Positions 1 to 7,413 of a stretch of 30,210 nucleotides of DNA are shown here, in pieces; position 1 is the stretch's first letter, and each line of letters starts with the position of its first letter. The notes beneath the pieces are model-generated. The model was not told where the DNA came from and did no database searches. It saw only the letters and a list, made by a program, of their open reading frames with translations. Location: positions 1 to 30,210 of the IMG/VR virus record IMGVR_UViG_3300046471_000042; one strand, 5' to 3'. This DNA is from a virus. The translations under genes and the position numbers were made by a program.

Positions 1-466
1 CGCCGCACTGCGTGGCTCCGCGACCGTTGCCGCCGGCCCCGCCGTTGGCGTTGTCAGCAGCGCCAGTTCCGCCCGACCCGCCAGCCCCGCCCGTGGACGT
101 GACCGCATTGGCTCCGGCCGAGGCCGAGAGCACCGTGGCCGCGGTGTTGTCCAGTATGAAGGTCGCAACACCGGAGCCTCCAGCGCCGACTTGAACCGTG
201 AGGGTGTTCCCCGCGATCAGGTTGGTCATCGAAGTGATCTTGCGGTACTCGCCGCCGCCGCCGCCGGAGCCCGAGGTGGTGTTGATGACCCCGGCCGAAC
301 CGTTCCCGCCTGGCCCGATAGCCTCGGCTGAGACCAGCGAAACGAAGTTGGTTGGCGCCCACGTCACGGTTCCGGCCGTGATGACGTCGGTCTGGATGAA
401 GGTGGCGACGCCGGCCGGTACAGTTGCCCGGTTGCCGTAGGCCGCGACGCGGCGGGCGCGTTGCAT
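1..466 (-). CDS. Glycine-rich tail fibre/adhesin-like protein, 3' end off the window
   Basis: The ATG at 466 directly abuts the TAG of the upstream gene (stop 467-469), and the frame stays open to the left edge, giving 155 codons without a stop. The product begins MQRARRVAAYGNRATVPAGV. It has a short beta-rich start, then runs of glycine (a GSGGGGG stretch near residue 75) and a GGAGGSGGTGAADNANGGAGG-type tail. Repetitive glycine-rich segments are common in phage tail fibres and in collagen-like or GGX adhesins. As the last gene of the fibre cluster it may contact the receptor. No domain is recognised and the C-terminus is missing, so the function is inferred from composition and position. 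Confidence 0.7.
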   Translation of the reverse strand, partial: MQRARRVAAYGNRATVPAGVATFIQTDVITAGTVTWAPTNFVSLVSAEAIGPGGNGSAGVINTTSGSGGGGGEYRKITSMTNLIAGNTLTVQVGAGGSGVATFILDNTAATVLSASAGANAVTSTGGAGGSGGTGAADNANGGAGGNGRGATQCG

Positions 467-1144
467 CTAAGTAAAGTTGCCGATGCCGATGCAGGAGACG
501 TTAGTCCCCGTCGTCAGCTTCCAAGCGCCGCTGACGCTCCGCAGGTTCAGCGGAATGTAGAACGGCACGAGGTTGGACACGCTGGTCGCCCCGCCCGCGA
601 AGACGGTGATCGACGTGGCGTTGTCCAGCAGCAGGACGTTGCCGGGCGAGGTGGTCGCCGGGATCACTAGGATGCCGTCGATGTCGTCGCCGGTCGCGCC
701 GGTCGCGCCGAGCACCTGCGCAGTCGCGGACGCTGCCACGGTCTCGTACTCCCGGCCCGCTCCGATGCTGTCGTTGATGGACTTAAGCCGGGCGAGGACC
801 GTGTTTGCCGCGGGGCTGGCGGTAACGACGCCGAGGACTTCAGCTCCGGCGCTGTCCACCATGAACGCTCGCAGAGCCCCCAGGAGGTCCGTCCAGAGGT
901 TGGAGCGGTCGCCGGCAGAGATGGCCGCCGGAGCGCCCGAGGTCGCCTTGGCCCCCACCTTGACCGGGTTACCGCTGTCGGCGGCGTCGTGGGCCACATC
1001 GCCAGCGATCGGGGATGAGGCGGTGTAATCGACCGCCGTTCCCGAAGTGTCGGTGATGATGACGTTCTGGATCTGAAACCCGCCGACGTCGGTCGTCTTG
1101 ACCGTCTTGCCGGAGCCTTCAGTGACGGCGATATTATTGGCCAT
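467..1144 (-). CDS. Phage tail fibre/virion structural protein
   Basis: 225 aa beginning MANNIAVTEGSGKTVKTTDV. The ATG lies one base after the stop of the tiny upstream gene. The protein is small-residue and beta-rich, with no signal peptide or membrane segment. The C-terminal third (LLLDNATSITVFAGGATSV followed by PFYIPLNLRSVSG) resembles the beta-sandwich ends of many small phage fibre or head-fibre proteins. A central segment (LARLKSINDSIGAG, about residues 125-138) could be a short helix for trimerisation. Its place between the spike-like gene and the glycine-rich gene supports a virion adhesion or decoration role. The exact function is not recognised. Confidence 0.72.
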   Translation of the reverse strand: MANNIAVTEGSGKTVKTTDVGGFQIQNVIITDTSGTAVDYTASSPIAGDVAHDAADSGNPVKVGAKATSGAPAAISAGDRSNLWTDLLGALRAFMVDSAGAEVLGVVTASPAANTVLARLKSINDSIGAGREYETVAASATAQVLGATGATGDDIDGILVIPATTSPGNVLLLDNATSITVFAGGATSVSNLVPFYIPLNLRSVSGAWKLTTGTNVSCIGIGNFT

Positions 1145-1145
1145 G

Positions 1146-1265
1146 TTAGGAAGCCTTCGTTAGAGCGAGGAGGAGGCCGATCGGCTGGCCGGCGGTGGAA
1201 GCGCCGCCGCCGGAACCCACGGAGAAGCCGCCGAGGGTCAGGCCCAGGGAGAGGGACATGCTCAT
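1146..1265 (-). CDS. Tiny hypothetical protein (39 aa) in fibre cluster
   Basis: 39 aa, MSMSLSLGLTLGGFSVGSGG and a short tail ending LLLALTKAS. It fits the 145-bp space between the spike-like gene and the next fibre gene, and its TAA ends one base before the next ATG, as expected in a packed operon. It has glycine/serine-rich and leucine-rich patches and no recognisable domain. The ribosome binding site is weak, and a second ATG at 1259 is an alternative start. It could be a chance ORF. The main support is spacing and a composition resembling other small phage structural peptides. Confidence 0.45.
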   Translation of the reverse strand: MSMSLSLGLTLGGFSVGSGGGASTAGQPIGLLLALTKAS

Positions 1266-1290
1266 GAGGGTGTCTTTCGAGGTGGAGGGG

Positions 1291-2346
1291 TCAGGCGTCG
1301 CCGGTGCCGCGAAGGGGCACGACGCGGTACTTGCCGGACATGGTTCCGGCGTTGGCCAGGAGGCGGAAGTGCGTGGCCCGGCCGAACGCGCCGACACCAA
1401 AGCCGGTGAACAGCCACTTGCCGGCAACGCCGCTGGTGTTGTTGTAGGCCGAGACCGACCCCTCGCAGACTGTGGAGTCAGAGCCGCTATTGGGCGTCCA
1501 GACGCTCATGCGGATGACGCCGGGGCGGTTGGCGGTGTTGGCCAGGGACTCGTTCGCGGCCAGGTTCATGAAGGTGGTGGTGGCTGCGGCGACGACGGGC
1601 GTGCCGCCCGAGGCGAACGCGTTCTGGATCGTGGACAGGTAGTCGGCGGCGCCGGACTTGTAGGTGGCCCCGTTGTCGTAGCTGAAGCGACCGTTCAGGG
1701 TCGAGGCCGAGCCCATCAGGAGGTCGAAGACGGTGATCTCCCAGCCGCGAACGCCGGTCGGGGTGTTGGTCAGCGGGATATCCACGCTGGCGACCGCGGA
1801 GAATGTCGTGGCCTCGGTCTGCACAACGCCCTGGAGTTTCTTCAGGCTCTCCTTGATGATGCCGTCAACGTTGAAAAGTGCGGCGTCCACTGTGATCAGG
1901 TCGGCTTCCGTGCCGTTCCAGCCGCCGATGCGCATCGTCCCGCCGACGTTGTCGGGGGTCGCGTCGCCGGCCTCGAGGTAGACCGTCCCGCCAGATCCCC
2001 GGATCGAAAAGCGGCTGTTCGTGAAGTCCTTGGTGAAGCTGGCGCCGTCAGCGCCGAGGGCCGGGACGTCCTCCCACCCCACCACGAACACGCTTGAGGC
2101 GTCGAGGAAGGCCACGTCGTAGTTGCCGTCCGCCAGGAACACGAGCGTCACGGCGTTGCCGGCGGTCACCGGGTAGCCGGCCGAGTTGGTGTTGACCGGG
2201 TTGGTGAGCGGCGTGCTCAGCGTGGCGTCGCTGAAGAGGGTCGAGAGCGTGGTGGTGTTGGCGTTATAGACGCGCACCTTGCCGCCACTGATGACGACGC
2301 CGGCAGCGGTCGTAACCCTGGCTCCGGGCGGTAGCAGTAGGGCCAT
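1291..2346 (-). CDS. Tail spike/fibre protein with phage head-binding-like N-terminus
   Basis: 351 aa. Residues 1-75 (PPGARVTTAAGVVISGGKVR, then YNANTTTLSTLFSDATLSTP and TNPVNTNSAGYPV) form the motif typical of the N-terminal domain of podovirus tail spikes and fibres, which docks on the tail machine. A short helix (IIKESLKKLQGVVQTEA, about residues 163-179) precedes a beta-rich C-terminal domain of about 170 residues that may bind the receptor. No catalytic motif is visible. The ATG at 2346 is followed on its 5' side by an inverted repeat that includes the GAGG Shine-Dalgarno, suggesting translational control. Function is inferred from the N-terminal motif and cluster position. Confidence 0.75.
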   Translation of the reverse strand: MALLLPPGARVTTAAGVVISGGKVRVYNANTTTLSTLFSDATLSTPLTNPVNTNSAGYPVTAGNAVTLVFLADGNYDVAFLDASSVFVVGWEDVPALGADGASFTKDFTNSRFSIRGSGGTVYLEAGDATPDNVGGTMRIGGWNGTEADLITVDAALFNVDGIIKESLKKLQGVVQTEATTFSAVASVDIPLTNTPTGVRGWEITVFDLLMGSASTLNGRFSYDNGATYKSGAADYLSTIQNAFASGGTPVVAAATTTFMNLAANESLANTANRPGVIRMSVWTPNSGSDSTVCEGSVSAYNNTSGVAGKWLFTGFGVGAFGRATHFRLLANAGTMSGKYRVVPLRGTGDA

Positions 2347-2350
2347 GCGG

Positions 2351-2384
2351 GAGCCTCACGGAAAAGCGCGAGCGGGTGAGGCTC
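2351..2384 (-). promoter_or_regulatory. Perfect inverted repeat enclosing the RBS of the spike gene
   Basis: GAGCCTCAC (2351-2359) and GTGAGGCTC (2376-2384) form a perfect 9-bp stem with a 16-nt loop. Read on the minus strand, the 3' arm contains GAGG, the only Shine-Dalgarno-like sequence upstream of the ATG at 2346. The hairpin would therefore sequester the ribosome binding site. There is no T-run, so it is not a typical terminator. The rest of the gap up to 2496 holds a second short inverted repeat (GCGGGA/TCCCGC, 2425-2442) and no convincing gene. Confidence 0.55.
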
Positions 2385-2496
2385 GGGCGTGGTAGGGGTG
2401 GCGGGTGTGGTGGCGGTCGTTTTGGCGGGAGGACGTTCCCGCGCTGTGGGGTCTGATCTGGCGGGCTGTGGTCGCAACCGGCCTATCGGCGCTGAT

Positions 2497-4125
2497 CTAC
2501 CGCCTGTTTTCCTGACCGGCGGGGATCGCGAAGAAGTTCTGAGCCGGCTGCGGCTCCACCCACGGGCGCAGATTAACGCGATCTACGGGCGGCGGCATCG
2601 GGCCATTGACGACGGTGCTAAGCGCGCGGTCAACGTTCCCGCGCGTCATGGCTTCCGATCCCATCTTGGCGGCCTGCCCGGCGGCGCTCAGCCCAAGCGA
2701 GCTACCGCCCGTCGCGCCTGCCGCACCCAAATTGGTGAACATCGACAGCGCGCCGTTAGTTGGCGCCATCTTGCCGATCAGCCGTAGGGCGTTCTGCAAC
2801 GGGCCGCCGCGAACCGCTTCCTCGATCACGGCGCGCTCCTCGGGCGTGAGGTTGTGTGTGGTCTCTAGAACGCGGCGAAGGTTCTGCCGGACTGCGTTCT
2901 CGGTGTTGCCGCCGGCTCCCGTCGAGGCTGCGCGCAATTCACCTCGGTCAGTCGCCTCGGTGATCGCCTCGGCCTTGCGCAGGCGGGTGTTCAGATCGCG
3001 CGCTCGCTTCAAGGCCTCCGCTCCGCGCGTCGCGTCGCCGCCAGTCACTTGGCCAGGCCCAGCCGCGTCCACGAACTCATCGATGCTGCGGATCATGCGT
3101 TGGCCGAAGAAGGCCTCCGAGGGGTCCTTGGCGCTGGCCACATCTCGGCGCACGACCTGGCGAAGCTGGTCGATCTGCGTGAGGGTCGGCGTGTATCCGG
3201 CCTCGCGCATCTTCTGGAAGTCCTGCAGCATCGAGGACGCCTTTGGGTGGCGCATGGGATTGATGCTGGCCGCCGTAGCCTCATCGGAAAGCCCCTGCAC
3301 GAGGTCGCCGAACGCCTGCGGAGAGTATGTCACGCCTGCGTTCTCAGCCGCCCGATAGGCCGCCGTCTTCTCGGCCGCCAGCTTCTCAAGGTCCACCTTA
3401 GGAGCGCGAGCGGGGATCTTTGCGCGCACTCCCGAGGCTGCGCGAGCTGCAGCGCCCGGAGCGGAGAGCGCGGCGGGCACGACAGCTCCCACGACTGCTC
3501 CGGCTGGGATAGCCTGGCCCGCGTCCGTGAACCGCTCGCCGAGCGTGCCGCGGTCAGCGAAGGCGTTTCCCGCAGCGTACGCGCCGCCCACGGCTGCGTT
3601 TCGCCCGACAGTGGCCGCCGCGCCCTTTAGGCCCGTCTTGGCGGCTGCCTGAAACAGGTTTGGGGCGGCAGCCGAAGCACCCCCGGTCAGAAAGGCGGGG
3701 ATCGCCTGAACGTCGTAGGCTAGGCCCTTGAACAGGTTTGCCCCTACCGGGTGCTCTTTCTGGTACGCTTCTTGCGCCCCCGCCTGCCAATCGCGACGAG
3801 CCTTCCAGTTCTCGGAGAACTTGCCCTTGCCCTGCAGGGTATCCACGCCGGCCTCGATGCCGGCTTTGGCCTCGTCCATGAACGGGATCGCCGCGTCGAA
3901 GGTCGCCGCTCCACCGTAGTAAGCGCCTTTCCCAGACTGGCGGCCGGCTTGGCGGGCTGGAGACGCGCCGAGGTGGGCCACGACTTCGGCATCTGAATAG
4001 CCAGCCTGGCGAGCGGCTTTGACCTTGGCCCCCAGCGTGGGGTCTTTCCCAATATAGGCGGCGATTTCCGCGTCGCTGTAGCCCGCCTTGCGGGCCTGCG
4101 CGATGCTGGCGGCGAGGTCTGCCAT
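2497..4125 (-). CDS. Large internal virion/DNA ejection protein
   Basis: 542 aa, alanine-rich and mostly helical. The N-terminus carries two tandem copies of an ARKAGYSDAEIAAYIG-like motif (about residues 11-26 and 38-53), which is seen in large phage ejection or internal virion proteins. Hydrophobic Ala/Gly/Val stretches around residues 125-225 could insert into a membrane, as expected of a protein injected with the DNA. The C-terminal half is charged and helical and ends in a proline-rich tail. It is the third protein of a three-gene ejection set, like P22 gp7/gp20/gp16. It starts at the TGATG junction with the upstream gene. No lytic transglycosylase motif is seen. Confidence 0.7.
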   Translation of the reverse strand: MADLAASIAQARKAGYSDAEIAAYIGKDPTLGAKVKAARQAGYSDAEVVAHLGASPARQAGRQSGKGAYYGGAATFDAAIPFMDEAKAGIEAGVDTLQGKGKFSENWKARRDWQAGAQEAYQKEHPVGANLFKGLAYDVQAIPAFLTGGASAAAPNLFQAAAKTGLKGAAATVGRNAAVGGAYAAGNAFADRGTLGERFTDAGQAIPAGAVVGAVVPAALSAPGAAARAASGVRAKIPARAPKVDLEKLAAEKTAAYRAAENAGVTYSPQAFGDLVQGLSDEATAASINPMRHPKASSMLQDFQKMREAGYTPTLTQIDQLRQVVRRDVASAKDPSEAFFGQRMIRSIDEFVDAAGPGQVTGGDATRGAEALKRARDLNTRLRKAEAITEATDRGELRAASTGAGGNTENAVRQNLRRVLETTHNLTPEERAVIEEAVRGGPLQNALRLIGKMAPTNGALSMFTNLGAAGATGGSSLGLSAAGQAAKMGSEAMTRGNVDRALSTVVNGPMPPPVDRVNLRPWVEPQPAQNFFAIPAGQENRR

Positions 4126-4895
4126 CAGCGGAAAATCTCGTCTAGGCCGGGGCGCTTGGCCGCGGGCGTGGAACCGGCCGCGCCGGCGCCCCTCTTCTGC
4201 TGATAGACCTTGCCGTCAGCGCCTCGGAAGTACGAACCATCAGGGATGGTCGTGCGATTGTCGGGCGTCAGATCGATCGGCATGTTGGGCGACGATCCGG
4301 GCTTCGGCTCAATGTAGGCCGGTCCTGCAATTCTCACCGACTGGTCCCGGAAGCGCCTGCGCAGCTCCGCCTTGTTCGGCTCGACGCCCTCGCTTTCGCC
4401 CGGCTGGCGGAAGTAGGACTTGTTTGCGCGCACCACTTCCGGTTCCGGCGCGTTGGCGCCCGAGGTGGTCCGCAGGGCGCCGTCCGTGAACTGAAGCTCA
4501 GCGGCACGGCCCCGCTCTGACGGCTTGTCGCGAACCACGTCGGCGAACCAGTTGCCCACCTTCGATCCCTCGACGCTGCGGGCGAACTGGTTCCTGAAGC
4601 CTCCAGGGTTGTAGCCTTCTTTGCGCGCTGACTCGTAGTCGCGCTGGCCCTGATCCATGAGCGTTGCGCGCGCCGCCGCGTTGGCCTGAAACTCCTTGAT
4701 GTCGGCCATTCCAGAGGCTTGCCCGGCGGCCTTTAGCACGGTCATTCCGCCGCGCGGGCCGTAGCGAACCACGGACCCATCGGGGAGCTTCTTGGAGCCC
4801 GGCCCCCAATCCTGCCAGTTGGAACGGTCCTTGTAGTCTCCGCCCGTGAACTCGTAGCCGTCCACAATGTCGCCGACTTGGAACTTATCAGCCAT
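4125..4895 (-). CDS. Probable internal virion/ejection-associated protein
   Basis: 256 aa starting MADKFQVGDIVDGYEFTGGD. The ATG at 4895 sits one base after the upstream TGA, and the stop overlaps the next ATG by one base, so this start is preferred over the longer open frame. The N-terminal about 45 residues look like a small beta domain with a GDYKDRSNWQDWGPGSKKLP segment. A polar helical middle follows, and the C-terminal residues 190-240 are proline-rich and basic. Its place between two ejection-type genes suggests a packaged internal protein. It is not recognised by family, so the role is inferred from position. Confidence 0.62.
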   Translation of the reverse strand: MADKFQVGDIVDGYEFTGGDYKDRSNWQDWGPGSKKLPDGSVVRYGPRGGMTVLKAAGQASGMADIKEFQANAAARATLMDQGQRDYESARKEGYNPGGFRNQFARSVEGSKVGNWFADVVRDKPSERGRAAELQFTDGALRTTSGANAPEPEVVRANKSYFRQPGESEGVEPNKAELRRRFRDQSVRIAGPAYIEPKPGSSPNMPIDLTPDNRTTIPDGSYFRGADGKVYQQKRGAGAAGSTPAAKRPGLDEIFR

Positions 4896-4896
4896 G

Positions 4897-5685
4897 TCAG
4901 TCTTCCCACGGCTTGCGGCGAGCACCGCCGCCTGGTGCGCCGGCGCCCGATGGAGTGCGAGGCGGGGCACGGGTAGCGCCTGCGATCTGGCGCTTGCCGG
5001 CGACATAGCCGGGATCGACCTCAAGGTTGCCGTCCTCACCGTAGGTGAAGCCTTGCGGGGTGCGCCGCTCCATCTGCAGGTTGTGGCGCGAGCGCTCAGC
5101 GGCCTCGATCTTCTCCTTGACCGTCAGCGCGTCGGAGATTTCCTTCTGGATCGCGCCGGGCTGGTTGAAGTCGATCGCCAGTTCTTCGGGCTTGTAGCCC
5201 TCTGCGGCGAACCTCTGGGACATCTCGCCCCAGCGCGCGGCTTGCTCGGCCGGCGGGAGATCGCGGATCTCGTAGAGCGCGGACGCCATCTGCTGGCTGT
5301 GCTCCTTGACCGTGGCCCGCTGGCGCTCGTCCATCTTGTCGATGTAGGCCGCAAGCTGGTCGTCGCCGGCCCCGATGGCGCTCTGCCGGGCTTCATCCAT
5401 TTTCCCAGCGCCCAGCGCGTCAACCGCCTTGCCGCGCGCCTCAAGCCGCCGGTCATCGTTGCGGCGCGAGTGGATGGCGTTCGCAGACGGGATGTCGCCG
5501 GCCTGGATGAACCCGCGCTCTGCGCCCTGGTCGTCACCGTTGGCGAACATGTTGCGGGCGCGCTGGCTTTGCTCGTACTGCTCCTGCTCCTGGCGATATT
5601 GCTTCTGCTTCTGGCCGTACTGCTGGCCTTGGGCGAAGGACGCGAACAGGTTGGGGGCGCGGAGTTGGTCCCAGTTGAGATCCAT
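4897..5685 (-). CDS. Helical internal virion/ejection protein
   Basis: 262 aa. After a short N-terminus (MDLNWDQLRAPNLFASFAQG) comes a Gln/Glu/Tyr-rich coiled-coil stretch at about residues 20-45 (QYGQKQKQYRQEQEQYEQSQ). A long charged helical region follows to about residue 215, then a Gly/Pro/Arg-rich tail ending RRKPWED. Such Gln-rich helical proteins lacking catalytic motifs are typical of podovirus ejection proteins that line the trans-envelope conduit. It overlaps the preceding gene by one base (TGATG), indicating translational coupling. Assignment rests on composition and gene order. Confidence 0.68.
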   Translation of the reverse strand: MDLNWDQLRAPNLFASFAQGQQYGQKQKQYRQEQEQYEQSQRARNMFANGDDQGAERGFIQAGDIPSANAIHSRRNDDRRLEARGKAVDALGAGKMDEARQSAIGAGDDQLAAYIDKMDERQRATVKEHSQQMASALYEIRDLPPAEQAARWGEMSQRFAAEGYKPEELAIDFNQPGAIQKEISDALTVKEKIEAAERSRHNLQMERRTPQGFTYGEDGNLEVDPGYVAGKRQIAGATRAPPRTPSGAGAPGGGARRKPWED

Positions 5686-7148
5686 CAGAAGACACCCCCG
5701 CCGCCAAAGTACGCGCCAGCCGCCTGCGCGCCCGTGGCGAACAGGTTTTGCCCGAAGCTGCCGCGCGAGATGGCGGCGTTAGCGCGGGTCTGGGCCACGT
5801 TGTTGTTGTTCGACGCGCTGGCCTGGTAGAAGTTGTTGCCCGCCGTCCCGGTCTGCGCGGCGGCGTTCTGGCCGCTGTTAACGAGACCGAAGAGGTTGGA
5901 CGTGCGCTGGTCGGCGCGATTGGCCCCGTAGCCGCGGTCCTGCTCGAAGTTGGTGTCGTTGCGGTCAGTGCCGTAGGTGTAGCGGTTGAAGACGTCGGAG
6001 TTGGTCGTATCGACGTTCCGGTCGGACCGGCCCTGCTGCTGGTTCCACAGGTTGCCCTCGAAGGCACGATTGCCGGCGAACTGGTTCTGGGCGTTGTTGA
6101 ACATGGTGTTCTGGCGCTGGAACCAGTTGCCGTATTCCTGGCTGGCGAGGTTGCTGGAGAGGGTCGCCAGCGCCTTCGCCGCGTCGCCGCTCCGGAGCTT
6201 GCCCCGAACCGCCGAAGCCGCGTTGACGCCGCTCAGGGCCTCGCTACGACGGTAGGCAGCGCCAGGGTCCGCTTCGAAGTTGGAGAAGAACGACGCCATG
6301 TCCGGCGCTTTGCCGTAGTCGCCCATCTTGACGTCGGTGTAGCCCTGGCGCTCGGGCTGCGGACCCGAGAGGGGCCGGCCGGCGGCGTCAGTGGTCGCAG
6401 GCGTGCCGCCCGTGGTCGTCATGGGCGTGGCGTTCGGATCGCCGGCCGACTGCTTGGCGTGGAAGGCCGCGAAGTCTTCCACCGAGTTGACGCCCTGCTG
6501 CTGTAGGTAGGCTTGGCCCTCGGGCGTCTGGGAGAACTCGTTGTAGTACTGCGCGACGTCGGGACGGGCCGCGAGGTAGGCGGCGGCGTCAGGCGTGCCA
6601 GGCGTTGCTTGGGAGGTCGGGGCGACGTATCCGGGGTCAGTGGGGCGGGCTGCTGGGGCCGCCGCTGTGGGGGCCGTAGGCCCGCCGCTGGTGCTGAAGG
6701 GGGCCTGCGGGCCTTCCAAGGGCGACGTGGGCGGCTGATACTCGCCCCCACCCCAGCGGGGGTTCGGCCCGTTCGTGCGGAGGGTCGCCTTATCGAAGGT
6801 GTCGATGCCTGCGTTCGCAGCCGTGGGCCTCAAGCCAGCGGGCGTCCCGGCGCCGGCGTTGCCGCCGCCTGCCGCCAAGCCGCCGTTGGCGCCGGAAAGG
6901 CCCGCGCCCGTAGCCGCCGGGCCAGGGTCAAGCCCCAACTCCCGCATCAGCGCCGACAGGCTGGATTGGCCGGCCTGGTTGTAGGGCTGGAGGTCGGTAC
7001 GCGTCTGGCCGTAGATGTCCCTGGCAAGCGCGATGTTCTTGTCCGCGGCGTCCTGAACCGCTTGCGTGGCCTTCTTCGTCGCCTTCTTGTTCTCAGCGTC
7101 CGAAAGCACGCCGATGAGGCCGCCGGTGATGGCAGAGAGGATTCCCAT
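5685..7148 (-). CDS. P22 gp7-like DNA transfer/ejection protein
   Basis: 487 aa. The N-terminus (MGILSAITGGLIGVLSDAEN) is an amphipathic, potentially membrane-active helix followed by a Lys/Ala helix (KKATQAVQDAADKNIALARD). The middle about 130 residues are Gly/Pro/Ala-rich linker. A conserved-looking block AYLAARPDVAQYYNEFSQTP (about residue 187 on) is a motif found in many phage DNA-transfer proteins. The C-terminal 200 residues are Asn/Gln-rich helices (NLASQEYGNWFQRQNTMFNN) ending in a Gly/Phe-rich tail (GAYFGGGGVF). It is first in the ejection cluster, directly after tail-accessory genes, as in P22-like phages. Confidence 0.75.
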   Translation of the reverse strand: MGILSAITGGLIGVLSDAENKKATKKATQAVQDAADKNIALARDIYGQTRTDLQPYNQAGQSSLSALMRELGLDPGPAATGAGLSGANGGLAAGGGNAGAGTPAGLRPTAANAGIDTFDKATLRTNGPNPRWGGGEYQPPTSPLEGPQAPFSTSGGPTAPTAAAPAARPTDPGYVAPTSQATPGTPDAAAYLAARPDVAQYYNEFSQTPEGQAYLQQQGVNSVEDFAAFHAKQSAGDPNATPMTTTGGTPATTDAAGRPLSGPQPERQGYTDVKMGDYGKAPDMASFFSNFEADPGAAYRRSEALSGVNAASAVRGKLRSGDAAKALATLSSNLASQEYGNWFQRQNTMFNNAQNQFAGNRAFEGNLWNQQQGRSDRNVDTTNSDVFNRYTYGTDRNDTNFEQDRGYGANRADQRTSNLFGLVNSGQNAAAQTGTAGNNFYQASASNNNNVAQTRANAAISRGSFGQNLFATGAQAAGAYFGGGGVF

Positions 7149-7164
7149 TCACAGGCCTCCGGAG

Positions 7165-7413
7165 TTAACTGAAAACGCGCCAGAACTGGTCGCTGGCCGT
7201 CCCGTCCGCGTTGGCGACGGGGCCTTGGGGGAGATCCCCACGGGTCGGGAACACGATAGGCCAGAGCTTGGTCAGGTAGTCGGTCGCCATGCCGGACCGG
7301 TCCACGAGGGGGATGCCGGGCTGGTAGGGCTGTAGAGCCCCCTTCTTCCGCCACTGGGCTTGCAGGAAGCCGGTTCCAAGGCCGTTGGGGGCGAAGAGCG
7401 GGATGTTCCTCAC
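7165..7413 (-). CDS. Small conserved tail-region protein (82 aa)
   Basis: 82 aa. The chosen GTG at 7413 overlaps the upstream TGA (GTGA, 7410-7413), which fits the coupling pattern of the operon better than the longer upstream frame. The protein starts VRNIPLFAPNGLGTGFLQAQ, with a QPYQPGIPLVD segment and WPIVFPTRG in the middle, and is rich in aromatics and prolines. Short proteins of this kind are often found between DNA-stabilisation and ejection genes, but no named family can be assigned. It is probably a minor tail or connector-associated protein. Confidence 0.6.
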   Translation of the reverse strand: MRNIPLFAPNGLGTGFLQAQWRKKGALQPYQPGIPLVDRSGMATDYLTKLWPIVFPTRGDLPQGPVANADGTASDQFWRVFS

